The notes: generated from the sequence alone by a model not told the origin. 54,759 nt of DNA from Bacillota bacterium (GCA_012841065.1 DUVI01000055.1:1-54759), one strand, 5' to 3'. Positions 33,901 to 41,598 are shown, numbered from the stretch's first letter. A program made the numbers and translations.

Positions 33901-34283
33901 GGGAGAGGGAACTGCTCGGAATGTATTTTTCGGGACATCCCCTGGACAAGTACAGAGAGTATCTCAGGCGGCACACAATATCCCTTGCTGCCATCGATGA
34001 AGTGTCCGATCGTGCCGAAGTGACGGTAGGCGGAAGGGTTTCTTCAGTCAAGAAGATAATAACTAGGGCGGGGGAAGAAATGGCCTTCGTTTCATTGGAA
34101 GATGAGTACGATTCAATAGAAGTGATCGTCTTTCCGAGAGTGTGGCAACAAGCCAGGAGTTTCTTGGCAAAGGATAGGATAGTAATAGCAAGGGGGAACA
34201 TAGAAGAGCACGAAGGGATCCGGAGACTGTTGGCAAGAGATTGCTCTGCCATAGATAACGATAACACGAACACAGGGAGATAA
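30939..34283 (+). CDS. dnaE: DNA polymerase III alpha subunit (DnaE)
   Basis: 1114 residues, normal for the DnaE1 branch. The PHP domain begins FTHLHVHTEYSLLDGA and continues ITDHGAMYGVVEFY. The polymerase core shows GPGRGSAAGSLVAY and the catalytic Asp motif LPDIDIDFQDDRRDEV (about 395-410), then HAAGVVI, FQFESSWVRNFL, and FNKNHAAPYALIAYWTAYLK. Near the C terminus the OB-fold is seen as VTVGGRVSSVKKIITRAGEE and VIVFPRVW. A Pro/Ser-rich linker with clamp-binding candidate QQLSLFSQ (about residues 925-932, close to the Q-x2-S/D-L-F consensus) and a second QMSLFGGF precede it. ATG 30939 has GGTGGAG upstream. The downstream order pfkA-pyk is the usual Firmicutes arrangement. Confidence 0.95.
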   Translation: MARFTHLHVHTEYSLLDGACRIHELCQTASQMGMEALAITDHGAMYGVVEFYNACLEAGIRPIIGCEVYVTRGSRLIKDRGLRDEPYHLVLLAETDEGYRNLLKIVSTGFLDGFYYKPRVDLEILSRYSEGLIALTACLDGEVPRLIRRGRFADAAAALRKYIDIFGKDDVFLELQRNGIAAQEEVNLGFLELSRQYGIPVVATNDCHYLSRSDARHHEILLAIQTGTNIYDPNRLRFEGDEFYLKSPQEMTETFRDLPEAVANTQVIASRCNVKLDLSSVHLPDYPIPQDETASSYLRKKAQSGLLERLGGRISADKQDRLDYELKMIDQMGYSSYFLIVADFVQYAKKQGIAVGPGRGSAAGSLVAYSMGITGIDPVDHDLVFERFLNPERISLPDIDIDFQDDRRDEVIEYVRRKYGNDRVAQIITFGTMAARAVIRDVGRALNLPYAETDAIAKMIPPQPGITISEAMDTVPDLRQAMERDDIRMLIETAQKLEGMPRHSSVHAAGVVIGKQPLWEHVPLGKTQDGVITTQYSMEALEALGLLKMDFLGLRTLTVIQKATRLVRESTGAPLDIQKVPLDNKQAYEMLARGESLGVFQFESSWVRNFLKEMKPREFKDIVAAVALCRPGPMEQIPEYIRARFGKPHYLHPVLEPVLRETYGVMVYQEQILQIAHRVAGLTLGEADILRRAVGKKDLGLLVQMQDKLLEGAVKNGISRACAQEIWDLILKFANYGFNKNHAAPYALIAYWTAYLKAQYPAEFMAALLSSVRGTQGKVGIYLDEVKRLGLGVKGPSINHSLVEFSVEITDDGPCIRYGLGGIKNVGEAVAAEIVKERQLRGRFESLESFVFRLGKNLTKKALESLSRCGALDELGTRFIHLDRLDEVMNQRASQPDTQMSLFGGFEPPAHESPVKQTPAEPVARSHQQLSLFSQAPVPSGSSPGAGPDGDKPSLSLAQAQAYFRVSQTKEGRARQAEEVPLEVRLSWERELLGMYFSGHPLDKYREYLRRHTISLAAIDEVSDRAEVTVGGRVSSVKKIITRAGEEMAFVSLEDEYDSIEVIVFPRVWQQARSFLAKDRIVIARGNIEEHEGIRRLLARDCSAIDNDNTNTGR

Positions 34284-34389
34284 TAGGCTTGCGGTTTTGA
34301 GTCGTTTATAATTGGATTGTTTCCGGTGGTATCCGATAACAAACAGCGAAAGGAGGGAAGCCCTCAAGTTCCAACCTTTTTCGGAGCGC

Positions 34390-34608
34390 ATGGGCCTGCC
34401 TGTGTGGAAAGTTATCTATGTAGCATCTAATTGGAAAGAGGCAGAGGAGATGAAAGACAGGCTGGCAAAGGAAGGGCTTATGGTGATGCTTAGAACGGGT
34501 TGCCGGGATAAGCAGACAGCCAGAAATGTTGAACTTCTCGTGCCCAGGCTTGAAGCCAGAGAAGCTCATTCTATTATCATGCAATACATAGGAACTGCCA
34601 GGGTGTAA
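34390..34608 (+). CDS. Conserved small protein before pfkA
   Basis: 72 residues from ATG 34390. The start is uncertain: the frame is open to 34312 and the strong AAGGAGGG at 34350-34357 sits 33 bp before this ATG with no usual start codon nearer. Content: VWKVIYVASNWKEAEEMKDR, then LAKEGLMVMLRTG and VELLVPRLEAREAHSII, an alpha-beta pattern like DUF2007-type small proteins (weak resemblance). It is placed directly before pfkA (one base between stop and start), the position of a small gene in many clostridial genomes. Function unknown. Confidence 0.6.
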   Translation: MGLPVWKVIYVASNWKEAEEMKDRLAKEGLMVMLRTGCRDKQTARNVELLVPRLEAREAHSIIMQYIGTARV

Positions 34609-34609
34609 C

Positions 34610-35566
34610 GTGAAGATCGGAGTATTGACAAGTGGTGGCGATGCTCCAGGCATGAATGCAGCCGTAAGAGCCGTAGTACGCCGTGGCTTATCAGCAGGGC
34701 TTGAGGTTTACGGCATACGCAGAGGCTATGAAGGGCTGCTTAACGGTGAAGCCTTCCCGATGGAATTGAGTTCTGTTGCGGACATAATTCATCGGGGAGG
34801 CACTATTCTTCATACTGCAAGGTCTGAACGGTTCAAACAGCCTGAGTACCAGGATCAAGCAGTCGCCTGGCTCAGGCAAGCCGGACTAGATGGATTAGTG
34901 GTTGTCGGCGGGGAAGGTACTTTCAAGGGTATGATTGAGCTCTGCAAAAGAGGTGTCAGGGCAGTAGCCGTACCCGCCACAATAGACAATGACATTCCTC
35001 ACACAGATTATTCAATCGGTTTTGATACTGCGGTCAACACAGGTGTAGAAGCCGTAAACCGCCTGAGAGATACGGCCACTTCCCACGAAAGGATTTTCGT
35101 CGTAGAAACAATGGGCCGTAACAGCGGACAGCTGGCGCTGGCTGTAGGACTTGCAGGCGGCGCTGAGAGCATCCTCATCCCAGAACTGCCTGCTGATATC
35201 GAAAAAGTGTGCACCAAGATTGAACGGGGAATATCCAGGGGGAAAGTCCACAGTATTATAGTCGTAGCTGAAGGTGCTGCTAAGGGCTTCAAAGTGGCTG
35301 AGGAGATAGAGCGGTGCATGGGGACTGAAATCAGGGTAACCGTGCTCGGCCATGTCCAGAGGGGCGGAACGCCGACAGCTTTCGACAGGCTTCTTGCATC
35401 CAGGATGGGCGCCAAAGCTGTAGATGCACTGTGTTCCGGACATTCAAACGTCATGGTGGCGATTTCAGGAACAGAGCTTAAGCTCGTACCTCTGGAAAAG
35501 ATAATAGGTGTAAAGAAAAAAATAGATATGGAAGTCTTCACATTGGCAGAGGATTTGGCCAAGTGA
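34610..35566 (+). CDS. pfkA: ATP-dependent 6-phosphofructokinase
   Basis: 318 residues from GTG 34610, one base after the preceding stop. PfkA motifs: KIGVLTSGGDAPGMNAAVRA (ATP binding), GGEGTFKGM with GGEGT where E. coli has GGDGS, VAVPATIDNDIPHTDYSIGF with the catalytic-type Asp, VVETMGRNSGQLAL, and LGHVQRGGTPTAFDRLLASR containing the fructose-6-phosphate site and the allosteric Arg. Length and motifs indicate the ATP-dependent tetrameric enzyme of upper glycolysis, not the pyrophosphate type. Pyruvate kinase follows 186 bp downstream, so the two control points of glycolysis are adjacent. Confidence 0.95.
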   Translation: MKIGVLTSGGDAPGMNAAVRAVVRRGLSAGLEVYGIRRGYEGLLNGEAFPMELSSVADIIHRGGTILHTARSERFKQPEYQDQAVAWLRQAGLDGLVVVGGEGTFKGMIELCKRGVRAVAVPATIDNDIPHTDYSIGFDTAVNTGVEAVNRLRDTATSHERIFVVETMGRNSGQLALAVGLAGGAESILIPELPADIEKVCTKIERGISRGKVHSIIVVAEGAAKGFKVAEEIERCMGTEIRVTVLGHVQRGGTPTAFDRLLASRMGAKAVDALCSGHSNVMVAISGTELKLVPLEKIIGVKKKIDMEVFTLAEDLAK

Positions 35567-35752
35567 AGCCTGCTTGAATGCCGGCCGAGTTATAGCTGAG
35601 GCCAAAGGGGTGAACACGGTGAACATCGGGCTGAATACTTCGGCCCTGCCATAGCTTTGGCTGTTATTGCTTTGACGGCTTACATGATGTAGTCCCAATA
35701 ACATCAGCTGTATGAGCTGTTAAGTTCCCAGAAATGAAAGGCGGGTGAGCAG

Positions 35753-37636
35753 ATGGCCGTCAACAGGCGCCGCACGAAGATCGTGTGTACGATTGGCCCA
35801 AGTTGCGGGGAACAGGAAACGTTGTTTCAAATGATACGGGCCGGTATGGATGTTGCCAGGTTCAACTTCTCCCACGGAACCCATGAGGAGCATGGGGCCC
35901 GCATGGAGAGCCTAAAGTGGGCGGCCAACCGTGCGGGGAAGAGGATCGGCATAATGCTCGATACCCGGGGACCGGAGATTAGGTTGGGTGAGTTCGAAGG
36001 CGGGAAGGCTTATCTGGAGGAAGGAAGCCGGTTTACGCTGACCGCCGAACCAACTCCGGGGAATTCCAAGCAAGCGTGTGTGTCTTTCCCCAGGCTTTCC
36101 GAGGTTGTATCCCCAGGAACGCTGATTTTGCTGGACGATGGCAATATTCAGTTGGAAACCTTGGAAGCCGGCGACGGTGTAATAGTCACCAGGGTGCTCA
36201 ACAGCGGGTGGATTTCAGACCGGAAGAAGGTGTCCGTACCCGGGTCGAGGATAGAGGGGCTGCCTGCAGTCAGTGAAAAAGACAAGGCTGACATCAAGTT
36301 CGGCGTTGAGAACGGCATTGACTTCGTTGCCGCTTCGTTTGTGCGGTCAGCCGATGATGTGCTGGATGTCAGGCGCGTGCTCGAGGAACTCGATTCCAAA
36401 GCGCAGATCATCGCCAAGGTCGAATCTGTGTACGGGGTCAACTCCGTGGAAGAAATCCTCAAGGCGGCAGACGGGCTTATGGTGGCAAGAGGGGACTTGG
36501 GCGTCGAATACCCGCCTGAGGAGATTCCTGTGTTGCAGAAAAAGATGATAAACTTGGCCAACCGCCTTGGCAAACCTGTGATCACTGCCACCCAGATGCT
36601 GGAATCCATGATCGACCACCCGAGAGCTACCAGGGCGGAAGCGTCTGACATAGCAAATGCCATATTGGACGGCACCGATGCCGTCATGCTCTCAGGCGAA
36701 ACAGCTTCAGGTAAATATCCAGTTGAAGCTGTGAAGTTCATGTCGAGGGTTGCGCTTCAAGCCGAGAAGTTGCTCGACCATGAAGCATTTTTATCCAGGT
36801 GCACAGGCACAACAACCAATGTGACTGAGGCAGTGAGCCGTTCGGCTGTGGAATCTGCCATGGCCCTCGGGGCTTCTGCCATAATAACTCCTACGGAATC
36901 AGGCTATACCGCCAGAATGGTAGCGCGGTTCAGGCCGGATATTCCGGTGTTTGCGGTCACCCCGCATGAAGAGACCTGTGGGTGGCTCACGTGTGTGTGG
37001 GGGGTGGAGACGGTTATGGGGCCGAGGATGTCAGGAAACCTGGTGGGACCGGAAGACACGGATGACGTCCTCGATGCCGGACGGGCCTGGATGGCCGGAG
37101 ATGCAGCCAAGAGCAAGGACACTGGGAACCCCGGAACAGACACCGGCCAAGGGCAGCCTGGAGACGTATCTGATATGGCTATTAATGTACTTCGCGAAAA
37201 AGGCTTGATAGAAGACGGGGCGCTTTGTGTGGTTACCAAAGGGGTTCCCCAGGGAGTTTCAGGCACCACTAACGTGATGGAAATAAGAACTGTAGGTGAC
37301 GTGGTGTTGAAAGGTTCGGGGATCGGGCAGATGGCCGTATCAGGCAAAGTGGTGGTGGCTGATACGGGCGAAGAAGCGGTGGACAAAGCTTTTCCCGGTT
37401 GTATTCTGGTGGCTCCGGCTACAGACAAATCGTTTGTTCCGGCCTTGAGGAAGGCAGCTGCCCTGATTATGGAGCAAGGCGGGCTGACGTCTGACGGGGC
37501 GATCGCTGCCTTGCATCTCAGCATTCCTGCAGTGGTAGGCGCGCGCAATGCCACAAAGATCCTGAAAAACGGGGACATAGTGACGGTGGACGGGGAGAGG
37601 GGAGTGGTATACCGGGGAGTGGCCAGGGTAAGATAG
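35753..37636 (+). CDS. pyk: Pyruvate kinase with C-terminal PEP-utiliser mobile domain
   Basis: 627 residues, longer than the roughly 585 of Bacillus. Catalytic barrel: TKIVCTIGPSC, MDVARFNFSHGTHEEHGARM, IIAKVESVYGVNSVEEIL with the catalytic Lys, LMVARGDLGVEYPPEEIP, TATQMLESMIDHPRATRAEA and VMLSGETASGKYPVEAV. The C-terminal 80 residues (FVPALRKAAALIMEQGGLTS, IPAVVGARNATKIL, VTVDGERGVVYRG) are the phosphohistidine-type mobile domain found in Bacillus-type kinases, lacking the catalytic His of PEP synthase. An extra Gly/Asp/Pro-rich insert (about residues 435-475) interrupts the regulatory C domain. It catalyses PEP + ADP to pyruvate + ATP. Followed by a Mn2+ riboswitch. Confidence 0.95.
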   Translation: MAVNRRRTKIVCTIGPSCGEQETLFQMIRAGMDVARFNFSHGTHEEHGARMESLKWAANRAGKRIGIMLDTRGPEIRLGEFEGGKAYLEEGSRFTLTAEPTPGNSKQACVSFPRLSEVVSPGTLILLDDGNIQLETLEAGDGVIVTRVLNSGWISDRKKVSVPGSRIEGLPAVSEKDKADIKFGVENGIDFVAASFVRSADDVLDVRRVLEELDSKAQIIAKVESVYGVNSVEEILKAADGLMVARGDLGVEYPPEEIPVLQKKMINLANRLGKPVITATQMLESMIDHPRATRAEASDIANAILDGTDAVMLSGETASGKYPVEAVKFMSRVALQAEKLLDHEAFLSRCTGTTTNVTEAVSRSAVESAMALGASAIITPTESGYTARMVARFRPDIPVFAVTPHEETCGWLTCVWGVETVMGPRMSGNLVGPEDTDDVLDAGRAWMAGDAAKSKDTGNPGTDTGQGQPGDVSDMAINVLREKGLIEDGALCVVTKGVPQGVSGTTNVMEIRTVGDVVLKGSGIGQMAVSGKVVVADTGEEAVDKAFPGCILVAPATDKSFVPALRKAAALIMEQGGLTSDGAIAALHLSIPAVVGARNATKILKNGDIVTVDGERGVVYRGVARVR

Positions 37637-37715
37637 CTGGCGCCGGCAGATAGGTGCCGTTTCAGTGTCAATTAGGATACAATCAGGATGTGCAGGAGCC
37701 TAGGGATTGATCGGT

Positions 37716-37746
37716 TTGACATACACAGGGGTCGTCCATGTATAGT
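37716..37746 (+). promoter_or_regulatory. Promoter for the riboswitch transcript
   Basis: A consensus -35 TTGACA (37716-37721) is followed by TGTATA at 37739-37744 (17-bp spacer) or TATAGT at 37741-37746 (19-bp spacer). Transcription would begin around 37752, about 40 bases before the riboswitch. This gives the oadB-like gene a promoter separate from pyk. Confidence 0.65.
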
Positions 37747-37793
37747 GTTATGTGGGATTTGCCGTTTTCAGTAATGTGTAGCAAGTAAAGCGC

Positions 37794-37908
37794 GATGAAG
37801 GGGAGTAACTTCCCGCCGGCGGATGTGCTCTTGTACAAGTTCGGGCGGGTGGCACTTGCCGTCAGCACGGCGAAAGCCCGGCAGGCCTTCAAAAGTGAGA
37901 CCTTTATC
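37794..37908 (+). ncRNA. yybP-ykoY manganese riboswitch
   Basis: The aptamer carries the conserved elements of the yybP-ykoY class: the 5' block GAAGGGGAGTAAC, the central region (GCCGTCAGCACGGCGAAAGC), the GCCCGGCAGGCC internal block and the closing GTGAGACCTTTA. Closing helix P1 is fully paired: GATGAAGG (37794-37801) with CCTTTATC (37901-37908), one G-U. Members of the class bind Mn2+ and usually turn on exporters. Here the switch stands before an OadB-family gene. The right strand of P1 is also the left arm of a terminator, so Mn2+ binding should allow read-through. Confidence 0.88.
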
Positions 37909-37941
37909 CTGGATTGAGACGGGATGAGGGTTTTTTATTTT
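37901..37941 (+). terminator. Riboswitch-controlled intrinsic terminator
   Basis: CCTTTATCC (37901-37909) pairs over 9 bp, two of them G-U, with GGATGAGGG (37922-37930), followed by TTTTTTATTTT. Its left arm is the P1 right strand of the Mn2+ riboswitch, so the two structures exclude each other. A competing hairpin, CGGGATG (37920-37926) with CATCCCG (37944-37950), would sequester the terminator's right arm and could be the antiterminator. Confidence 0.85.
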
Positions 37942-37973
37942 CCCATCCCGGAAGTCAAAGGGAGGGGCTTTAA

Positions 37974-39077
37974 TTGGACGGTTTGCTTTATGGGCTGCTG
38001 GCTATGACATGGCAGCAAGCGGTAATGATCGGTATTGGTTTGGGCCTGATATATCTGGCCATCGTCAAGGAATATGAACCGGTGCTTCTCTTGCCCATAG
38101 GGTTTGGCGCGATTTTGACCAACATCCCAGGGTCATCAGCGGTAGGCTCTGGCGGGTTCCTTACCATACTGTATGATGCAGGAATTATCACCGAACTGTT
38201 TCCCATTCTCATCTTTATCGGCGTAGGGGCAATGATCGATTTCGGTCCGCTTCTGCAACAGCCTGCTATGCTGTTCTTCGGAGCGGCGGCCCAACTTGGC
38301 ATCTTCTTCACGATGGGTATGGCAGGGCTCGCAGGATTCAGCCTCAAGGAATCAGCTGCCATAGGAATCATAGGTGCTGCAGACGGACCTACTTCAATTT
38401 ACGTGGCCACCAAATTCGCCCGTCACCTGTTAGGCCCTATTTCCGTAGCGGCTTACTCTTACATGGCGCTCGTGCCCATGATCCAGCCTCCTGTCATCAG
38501 GGCATTGACCACTCCGGAAGAGCGCAAGATCAGGATGCCTGCAGCTGCGGCCAAAGAAGTGTCCAAGACGACCAGGATACTGTTTCCGCTGGTAATCACA
38601 ATTGTTGCCGGGCTGGTTGCTCCGATAAGCCTTGCCCTCGTAGGCTCGTTGATGTTTGGTAACCTCATAAGGGAGTGCGGGGTACTTGACAGGCTCTCCA
38701 AGGCAGCCCAAAACGAACTTACCAACCTGGTTTCTTTGCTGCTGGGAATCACTATCGGCTCAACTATGGCCGCATCTGAGTTCCTGCAACCCAGGACGCT
38801 CCTAATCATCGGCATGGGGCTACTGGCGTTTGTGTTTGATACAGCAGGCGGGGTGATTTTTGCAAAGGTCTTGAACTTGTTCCTGAAGAACAAGATCAAC
38901 CCGATGATAGGCGCATGCGGGATATCGGCATTCCCCATGTCTGCCCGTGTGGTGCAGAAGATGGCACAAAAGGATGACCCGGGCAATTTCATCTTGATGC
39001 AGGCTGTCGGTGCAAACGTAGCCGGCCAAATCGCTTCGGTAATCGCCGGCGCGCTTATACTCGCTCTGGTTAAGTGA
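37974..39077 (+). CDS. Sodium-translocating decarboxylase beta subunit family (OadB-like)
   Basis: 367 residues from TTG 37974, with GGGAGGGG at 37960-37967. About ten membrane helices. Family motifs: EPVLLLPIGFGAILTNIPGS, IGAADGPTSIYVATK with the Asp essential for Na+ transport in oxaloacetate decarboxylase, LMFGNLIRECGVLDRL, and NFILMQAVGANVAGQIAS near the end. In known pumps this subunit couples decarboxylation of a carboxybiotin carried by the alpha subunit to Na+ export. No alpha, biotin-carrier or normal gamma gene is nearby, though a 40-residue gamma-like peptide gene follows. Expression is probably controlled by the Mn2+ riboswitch just upstream. It may act with a decarboxylase encoded elsewhere or have another transport role (inference). 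Confidence 0.88.
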   Translation: MDGLLYGLLAMTWQQAVMIGIGLGLIYLAIVKEYEPVLLLPIGFGAILTNIPGSSAVGSGGFLTILYDAGIITELFPILIFIGVGAMIDFGPLLQQPAMLFFGAAAQLGIFFTMGMAGLAGFSLKESAAIGIIGAADGPTSIYVATKFARHLLGPISVAAYSYMALVPMIQPPVIRALTTPEERKIRMPAAAAKEVSKTTRILFPLVITIVAGLVAPISLALVGSLMFGNLIRECGVLDRLSKAAQNELTNLVSLLLGITIGSTMAASEFLQPRTLLIIGMGLLAFVFDTAGGVIFAKVLNLFLKNKINPMIGACGISAFPMSARVVQKMAQKDDPGNFILMQAVGANVAGQIASVIAGALILALVK

Positions 39078-39206
39078 AGCATCCGGACTACGGTGGTCTT
39101 TGGGCTACAGGAATTGTACTGTAGGGAGCAGGAGCTGTCCAGTCAGCGAAATAGGCCGGTTGTTCGGAAGGTTTCGCAAGCATTTAAGAAACAGGGAGGG
39201 GTTTGA

Positions 39207-39329
39207 GTGGACGTACTGCGGGAAACACTGCGAATCAGCGGTGTGTCTATGGCAACTATCTTTGCCATGATGACCGGGCTGTATATTGTAATACGGATAC
39301 TGATGAACGGAGAGCACAATAGAGAGTGA
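39207..39329 (+). CDS. Very short OadG-like membrane peptide
   Basis: 40 residues from GTG 39207, with GGGAGGGG at 39195-39202. One membrane helix (about residues 11-33, SGVSMATIFAMMTGLYIVIR) after a short polar N terminus, and a brief charged tail. Position directly after the OadB-like gene and the helix pattern match the membrane anchor of gamma (OadG) subunits, but the soluble metal-binding tail of normal gamma subunits is missing. It may be a minimal anchor or stabiliser for the beta subunit. It is too short to be picked by most gene callers, so confidence rests on the ribosome site, position and composition. Confidence 0.6.
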   Translation: MDVLRETLRISGVSMATIFAMMTGLYIVIRILMNGEHNRE

Positions 39330-39455
39330 TTTCACATCCCCGGCCTGATTCGGCCTTATTCTTGTGACTTACGACTTACGACGAATAACGAAGAGAACGA
39401 CCAATGAAGGGAAAGCGTAACGAAGGGTCATTTCGCGCTTTACTGGGGCGTTGTC

Positions 39456-39842
39456 ATGCGTAAGCCGAAGACGGTTTTTGTAATCGTTCTCATTCTGGTT
39501 TTGCCTTTTGTGGATTTGGCGCTCTTGTTTTGCGTCGTAAAACACCTGGGATTCTGGCGGACCCTTGGAATAGTCGCCGGCACGGCCGCCTTAGGTGTAG
39601 CGCTTCTGGCTGTCCAGGGGTTTGGTGTGTACAGAAAGGCTATGAGCGAGCTGGGAGCGGGGCGCATACCGAAAACCCAGGTTGTGGATGGGCTGCTCAT
39701 TGTGATAGGAGCCGTGCTGGTTTTGCTTCCCGGCCCCATTTCCGATGCGGTTGGGGTTCTGTTGTTGTTTCCCCTCACGCGGTGGCCTATAAGAGGCGCG
39801 GTGATACGGTGGATAGAGCAGTATATCTATATAGATATATAG
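39456..39842 (+). CDS. fxsA: FxsA family membrane protein
   Basis: 128 residues. Pattern of the FxsA family: an N-terminal membrane helix (VFVIVLILVLPFVDLALLF), the cytosolic block GTAALGVALLAVQGFGVYRK, and the conserved pair of helices with VDGLLIVIGAVLVLLPGPIS and DAVGVLLLFPLTRW. FxsA in E. coli reduces exclusion of phage T7 by F plasmids; its normal role is unknown. Location downstream of pyk is conserved in Bacillus and related genomes; here the OadB-like gene and its small partner lie between. The end of the gene contains the palindromic run TATATCTATATAGATATA. Confidence 0.85.
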   Translation: MRKPKTVFVIVLILVLPFVDLALLFCVVKHLGFWRTLGIVAGTAALGVALLAVQGFGVYRKAMSELGAGRIPKTQVVDGLLIVIGAVLVLLPGPISDAVGVLLLFPLTRWPIRGAVIRWIEQYIYIDI

Positions 39843-39864
39843 GTCTAAAGGGCCATTTATCCGG

Positions 39865-41598
39865 CTAAGCCCGGCCTGATAATCCTAATTCAGCCTCTCC
39901 TAGGCAGGCTGCCAGGGCCGGTGGTGCCATGTGCTTGTCGTGGAACACTTGCAGCATGAACCTGGCCCGCGACGCGCCCACGTAAATATCCGTGTCGGTA
40001 CAGGTGCGCTTGCCGGCTTTCAAGCCGATCAAGAACACAATGTCTGATTCGAGTCCTTTGAATGAGCGGATTGTGGCGAACCTTACCGCATTGGCGGGTT
40101 GCTGCGGGAGCCCCTCATACGCTTCCTGAAACTCTGCAAGGGGCCAGGAACCTATGGTCTTACACCTTGCGAGACAGCTGTTTTCAAGGCGGTTGGGCGA
40201 AAGGATAAGGATCCTCTCGGGCCTGATACCCTGACTCACCAGCCTGCCGACTTCCCGCGCAATCATCCGCTTTTCCTCCTGGGGTGATCCCCACCCGTGG
40301 TATATCACGGGGATTCCACCCCGGAGCACCGGCCTAAGGTGCCCGCCAGGCACAAATGGAACAAGCCAATCACTTATAGGCTCGGCGTTTCTGAGATTCC
40401 TTGTCAGCCTGTGCTTGGATACAGGTAACTTCATCAGGTGTTCAGGAGTCACGCCAAACAGATCCTGGTTGGGATCGGCGAATATGTAGAACTCGCCGTG
40501 TTCCCGATTCCTAAGCATGCTTTCGAGGCACAACAGCCAGCTTTCGTGGAAATCCTGGCCTTCGTCAACGATTATGGAATCGAATTTGACTGACTCAGGT
40601 GCGCTTGCGTAATAGTCGAAACCCATTTCAGGGAGGAGTTCGCTAAAGAACACCTGTTGCCGGTCGGGATCTTCCGGTACATACACCTTGACGCCTTGTC
40701 TGCTGAGCACATCTACCAGGTACTCATGGAAATTCGCGCATGTGACTTCAGGCGGTAACTGACGCCTGAGGCTGGCCGCCAGATTCCTGTTGTAGCAGGT
40801 AAGCAAGACCCGTCTGCCTGAGCGTGCCAGCCGCCGGGCCTTGTCCATGGCCAGGTACGTTTTCCCGGTTCCGGCTGCCCCGAAGAACACCTTCTTTGTG
40901 TCCAACTCTGTTTCTTCAAGGATGCGGGACTGTTCTTCAGTGAGCACTCGTTCGGCGGTGGTGTGGAACATTTGGATTTGGTCTTCCAGCAGCGCAAATA
41001 CCTTGAACGACGGGCCGAGCACCTTGTCTATCAAGAATCGCGTGGCAGCACGGTTAGGTGTTGTGCTTTTCGGGAAGAGCGCCCGGATGTGCGCATCGAG
41101 ATCTTGGAGGTGGTCATACAGGAAGATGCTGCCCGGGTCAATATGATCGGGCATTTCCCCTGTGATCTTCCTGGTTTCCGGGAAACACAGGGCGAACCTG
41201 ATGTGCAGGGGGAATCTGTTCTCGCCGGACTTCTGTTTGTACCGCTCCAGGATGGCCCACATAGCTCTTTGCGCTTGCTCCATTGGGTCTTTGCTCATTG
41301 GTTCGGTATGATGGGCGCCTGAACGCAACGGCTTGAATTCATGCCATTGGCCTCCAGCGTACATGACGTTGCCTTGCTTGACCTCGAACACCGCATAGCC
41401 CAGGTCTGGGTGGACCACCACAAAATCCGCTTCGCCTGAGGCCTGAGGATCCTCACGTCCATGCGGGATGTTTAACCGGTACTTGTAGCTGTAAAACACG
41501 GTGTATTCATCGGGAAGTTCCCTGCATGCCATATAAAACATGCGTTCACCGTCGTTGTCTATCATCTGTGCCGGCAAATCGGGGATCATTCTTGCCAT
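39865..41598 (-). CDS. NERD-domain UvrD/Rep-type helicase
   Basis: 577 residues from ATG 41598 (AGGTG upstream). The N-terminal NERD nuclease-related domain (about 10-130) shows the core GEADFVVVHPDLGYAVFEVK with the Asp and Glu-x-Lys of PD-(D/E)xK nucleases. Then a superfamily 1 helicase: Walker A FFGAAGTGKTYLAMDKA (about 236-252), Walker B SIIVDEGQDFHESWL, the loop DPNQDLFG, and near the end SFKGLESDIVFLIGL and YVGASRARFMLQ. Such NERD-helicases occur in DNA repair and in phage-defence islands. The gene abuts a DISARM-like cluster across a 748-bp gap, but on the opposite strand, so a shared role is unproven. Confidence 0.82.
   Translation of the reverse strand: MARMIPDLPAQMIDNDGERMFYMACRELPDEYTVFYSYKYRLNIPHGREDPQASGEADFVVVHPDLGYAVFEVKQGNVMYAGGQWHEFKPLRSGAHHTEPMSKDPMEQAQRAMWAILERYKQKSGENRFPLHIRFALCFPETRKITGEMPDHIDPGSIFLYDHLQDLDAHIRALFPKSTTPNRAATRFLIDKVLGPSFKVFALLEDQIQMFHTTAERVLTEEQSRILEETELDTKKVFFGAAGTGKTYLAMDKARRLARSGRRVLLTCYNRNLAASLRRQLPPEVTCANFHEYLVDVLSRQGVKVYVPEDPDRQQVFFSELLPEMGFDYYASAPESVKFDSIIVDEGQDFHESWLLCLESMLRNREHGEFYIFADPNQDLFGVTPEHLMKLPVSKHRLTRNLRNAEPISDWLVPFVPGGHLRPVLRGGIPVIYHGWGSPQEEKRMIAREVGRLVSQGIRPERILILSPNRLENSCLARCKTIGSWPLAEFQEAYEGLPQQPANAVRFATIRSFKGLESDIVFLIGLKAGKRTCTDTDIYVGASRARFMLQVFHDKHMAPPALAACLGEAELGLSGRA

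Noticed and set aside
37644-37665. Terminator after pyk (CGGCA/TGCCG followed by TTTC)
   Set aside because: Short stem and only three Ts; too weak to call although the position is right.
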